From: Nemopilema nomurai
Lineage: Eukaryota; Cnidaria; Scyphozoa; Rhizostomeae; Rhizostomatidae
Assembly: GCA_003864495.1 (NCBI GenBank)
Contig: ML133457.1
Coordinates: 1,302,001-1,366,000 of the forward strand
Length of the DNA: 64,000 nucleotides
Direction: 5' to 3'
In this document: in pieces, positions 62,645 through 64,000 of the stretch
Numbering within the stretch: the first letter of the stretch is position 1
How the letters are laid out: each line of letters begins with the position of its first letter
The notes under the pieces: generated by a model
The model's database searches: none
What the model saw: only the letters and a program-made list of their open reading frames with translations
Told to the model about the DNA's origin: nothing
Translations under genes and position numbers: made by a program

Positions 62645-64000
62645 ATGACGTCATTCTTTGCGCACCGGATATACGTTCTGGCTGTGCTCATGGTCCAAGT
62701 TTTCGGTTATGATCCGAATTACCGCAACATATTCTACCAAACTACGAAAGAAGTCCAAAATCAACATCTCACCAATATTCAAGGCGAATTTCCGGACTGG
62801 ATTGAAGGAGACTTTGTCCGACAAAACTGCGCTTCGTATGGTGATATTGATGGTAAGTTCGTATTCCAAAAATTTCTTGGGAAGGACGGTGCAACAAGTA
62901 ATGGTGGAGGGCAAATGTTCTTCGAAATTTGTATTTGTATTTGTTTCTACCTAGCTTCCGAAGGTAGCTTTTAGGACACTAAGAATTTAAGCTTATCGAG
63001 CAGTGTCCTGGTCCTTCCTCTCGATGTGACCACACTTCGTGGTTCCTTATGCCTGGAATTACAGAGAGCTGGCCTCTCTCCTCGCTCAGTGTGCAAACTT
63101 AGGTCTGCAGTCAGCGCCTCTAACCACTGAGCCATCCTCGCACATCAGACAAAGCAAGATATACTAGTGGCAATTGAATGGGCGTTTGCCTAAATTCCTT
63201 CTTCTAGATATATATATATATATCTTTCTTTTCAAGCAAGTAGCATAGAACCCATAGTGTAACCCACAAAATTATAGGGTAGGATACTAGCACATCCCCT
63301 CCCCCTTAACATCCGAACCATGAGCAAGGCAAAACAAAAGAAAGTTCACTGATTTGGAACCCATAAACCTCCTTTCTTAGGACCCCAAGAACATTGGATT
63401 CCTCACATGTTTGACTGCATATCAATGGTTGGCCGCTACGAGATCAGAAGTGGCACAATACAATACTCCAACAGGTTTTATGACACAAAGGAAACCCTCA
63501 TCTGGAAGCATCACAACTATAGTATCGCAAAAGCTAGAGTTAGCTGGAACACACTGTTTTCTCCAATAAATGCATCTGCTTGGTTGAAGAACATGAGGAT
63601 TCGGTACAACGAGAGTTTGTTGACAACACCGAACGTCGTGTTTTGGCAATCTCGACCCGAGGACCCGGTCTTGGCAATGACTGAATCAATTTTTAGTGCT
63701 GCGCAGTTAAAGCTCACTCCAGAACTCGATATCCTTGGAAGCTATTTGAGAAAGTTCCACGACAGAGGGTTCCCAAATACCAGTACTCATGACTTTATAA
63801 ACTGTCCTGCACACGAACAGCACGAAGAAGATGGAACAATCTGGCACACAACAATGGACATTGAAAGAGCCTCGCCTGTGAAGTTTGATGACCTTGAGTC
63901 GGCCATTATTGTCTATCGAATGAAAGGGCCTAACAGAACAGTAGTAGCTCGTCATGTCCTTGGAAAGTACAATCTCACAAAATGTCGCTCAGGGCTGGGT
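62645..64000 (+). CDS. Carotenoid oxygenase B, partial (window edge)
   Basis: Tandem paralogue of the gene at 52817, in the same orientation. Exon 1 is 62645-62852 (208 nt, identical length to the first copy). Exon 2 starts at 63381 and is open to the window end, giving 276 residues so far. It has the same signal peptide design and ends just after the first iron-ligand motif AHEQH and the CRSGLG segment. Exon 1 is about 88% identical at protein level (8 changes in 69). Exon 2 is mosaic: a patch near 63688-63759 is strongly diverged while the last 240 bp are about 98% identical at DNA level. No stop or frameshift is seen. The second-shell Glu in MTES is kept; the other ligands lie beyond the edge. 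The intron (528 bp) is longer than in copy A because of a SINE-like insert. Confidence 0.9.
63000..63147 (-). mobile_element. tRNA-derived SINE-like insert in intron
   Basis: Read on the minus strand it begins GCGAGGATGGCTCAGTGGTT followed by AGAGGCGCTGACTGCAGACC, which carries a good RNA polymerase III A box (TGGCTCAGTGG) in a tRNA-like context. A clear B box is not evident, so this is a diverged or composite SINE head, not a functional tRNA. It accounts for most of the extra length of the intron relative to the first paralogue. Borders are approximate. Confidence 0.5.
63211..63224. repeat. AT dinucleotide run
   Basis: A short TATATATATATATA tract in the intron of the second carotenoid oxygenase. 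Confidence 0.85.

Noticed and set aside
63118..63147. A functional tRNA gene on the minus strand
   Set aside because: The A box is good but no clear B box, acceptor stem or full cloverleaf can be folded; a SINE head fits better.

Overview
The window is eukaryotic nuclear DNA from an invertebrate animal. Its genes are intron-split with GT-AG borders and widely spaced, the base composition is AT-rich, and the gaps hold MITEs, a SINE-like insert, LINE debris and long microsatellites. The gene set (one HIPK kinase, one BCL7, a tandem pair of carotenoid oxygenases) and the repeat style fit a cnidarian, probably an anthozoan. That placement is an inference, not something the sequence proves.

Layout. 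1-3787: no gene recognised. 3788-4190: a MITE. 3853-17190: three head-to-tail, nearly identical units of about 4.45 kb whose left edge lies inside that MITE. They run directly into an 18-copy minisatellite (17202-17680). 19481-33084, minus strand: a complete homeodomain-interacting protein kinase gene. I rebuilt ten coding exons with every splice phase consistent (1008 residues). A second, inverted MITE copy lies in its first intron. 33085-40933: intergenic, no supported gene. 40934-46574, minus strand: a complete BCL7-family gene with eight coding exons (232 residues), including a 20-nt microexon. It is a SWI/SNF (BAF) chromatin-remodelling subunit. 47654-48488: a 249-bp tandem duplication split by a LINE-tail insertion flanked by CTAAC. 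49482-49719 and 51731-52626: tetranucleotide arrays of the same motif in opposite orientation. 52817-54954, plus strand: a complete carotenoid oxygenase gene (612 residues) with an N-terminal signal peptide, many N-glycosylation sequons and a Ser/Thr-rich stalk ending in a hydrophobic tail. It looks like a secreted, membrane- or GPI-anchored enzyme. 62645-64000: a tandem paralogue cut off by the window edge. Between the two lie a frameshifted hAT-like transposase relic and a MITE.

The kinase and BCL7 are ordinary nuclear regulators and need not work together. The most unusual part is the cell-surface-type carotenoid oxygenase pair: all four iron-binding histidines and three second-shell glutamates are kept in the complete copy, and the two paralogues show a sharply bounded patch of divergence. 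The large tandem array encodes nothing I recognise.
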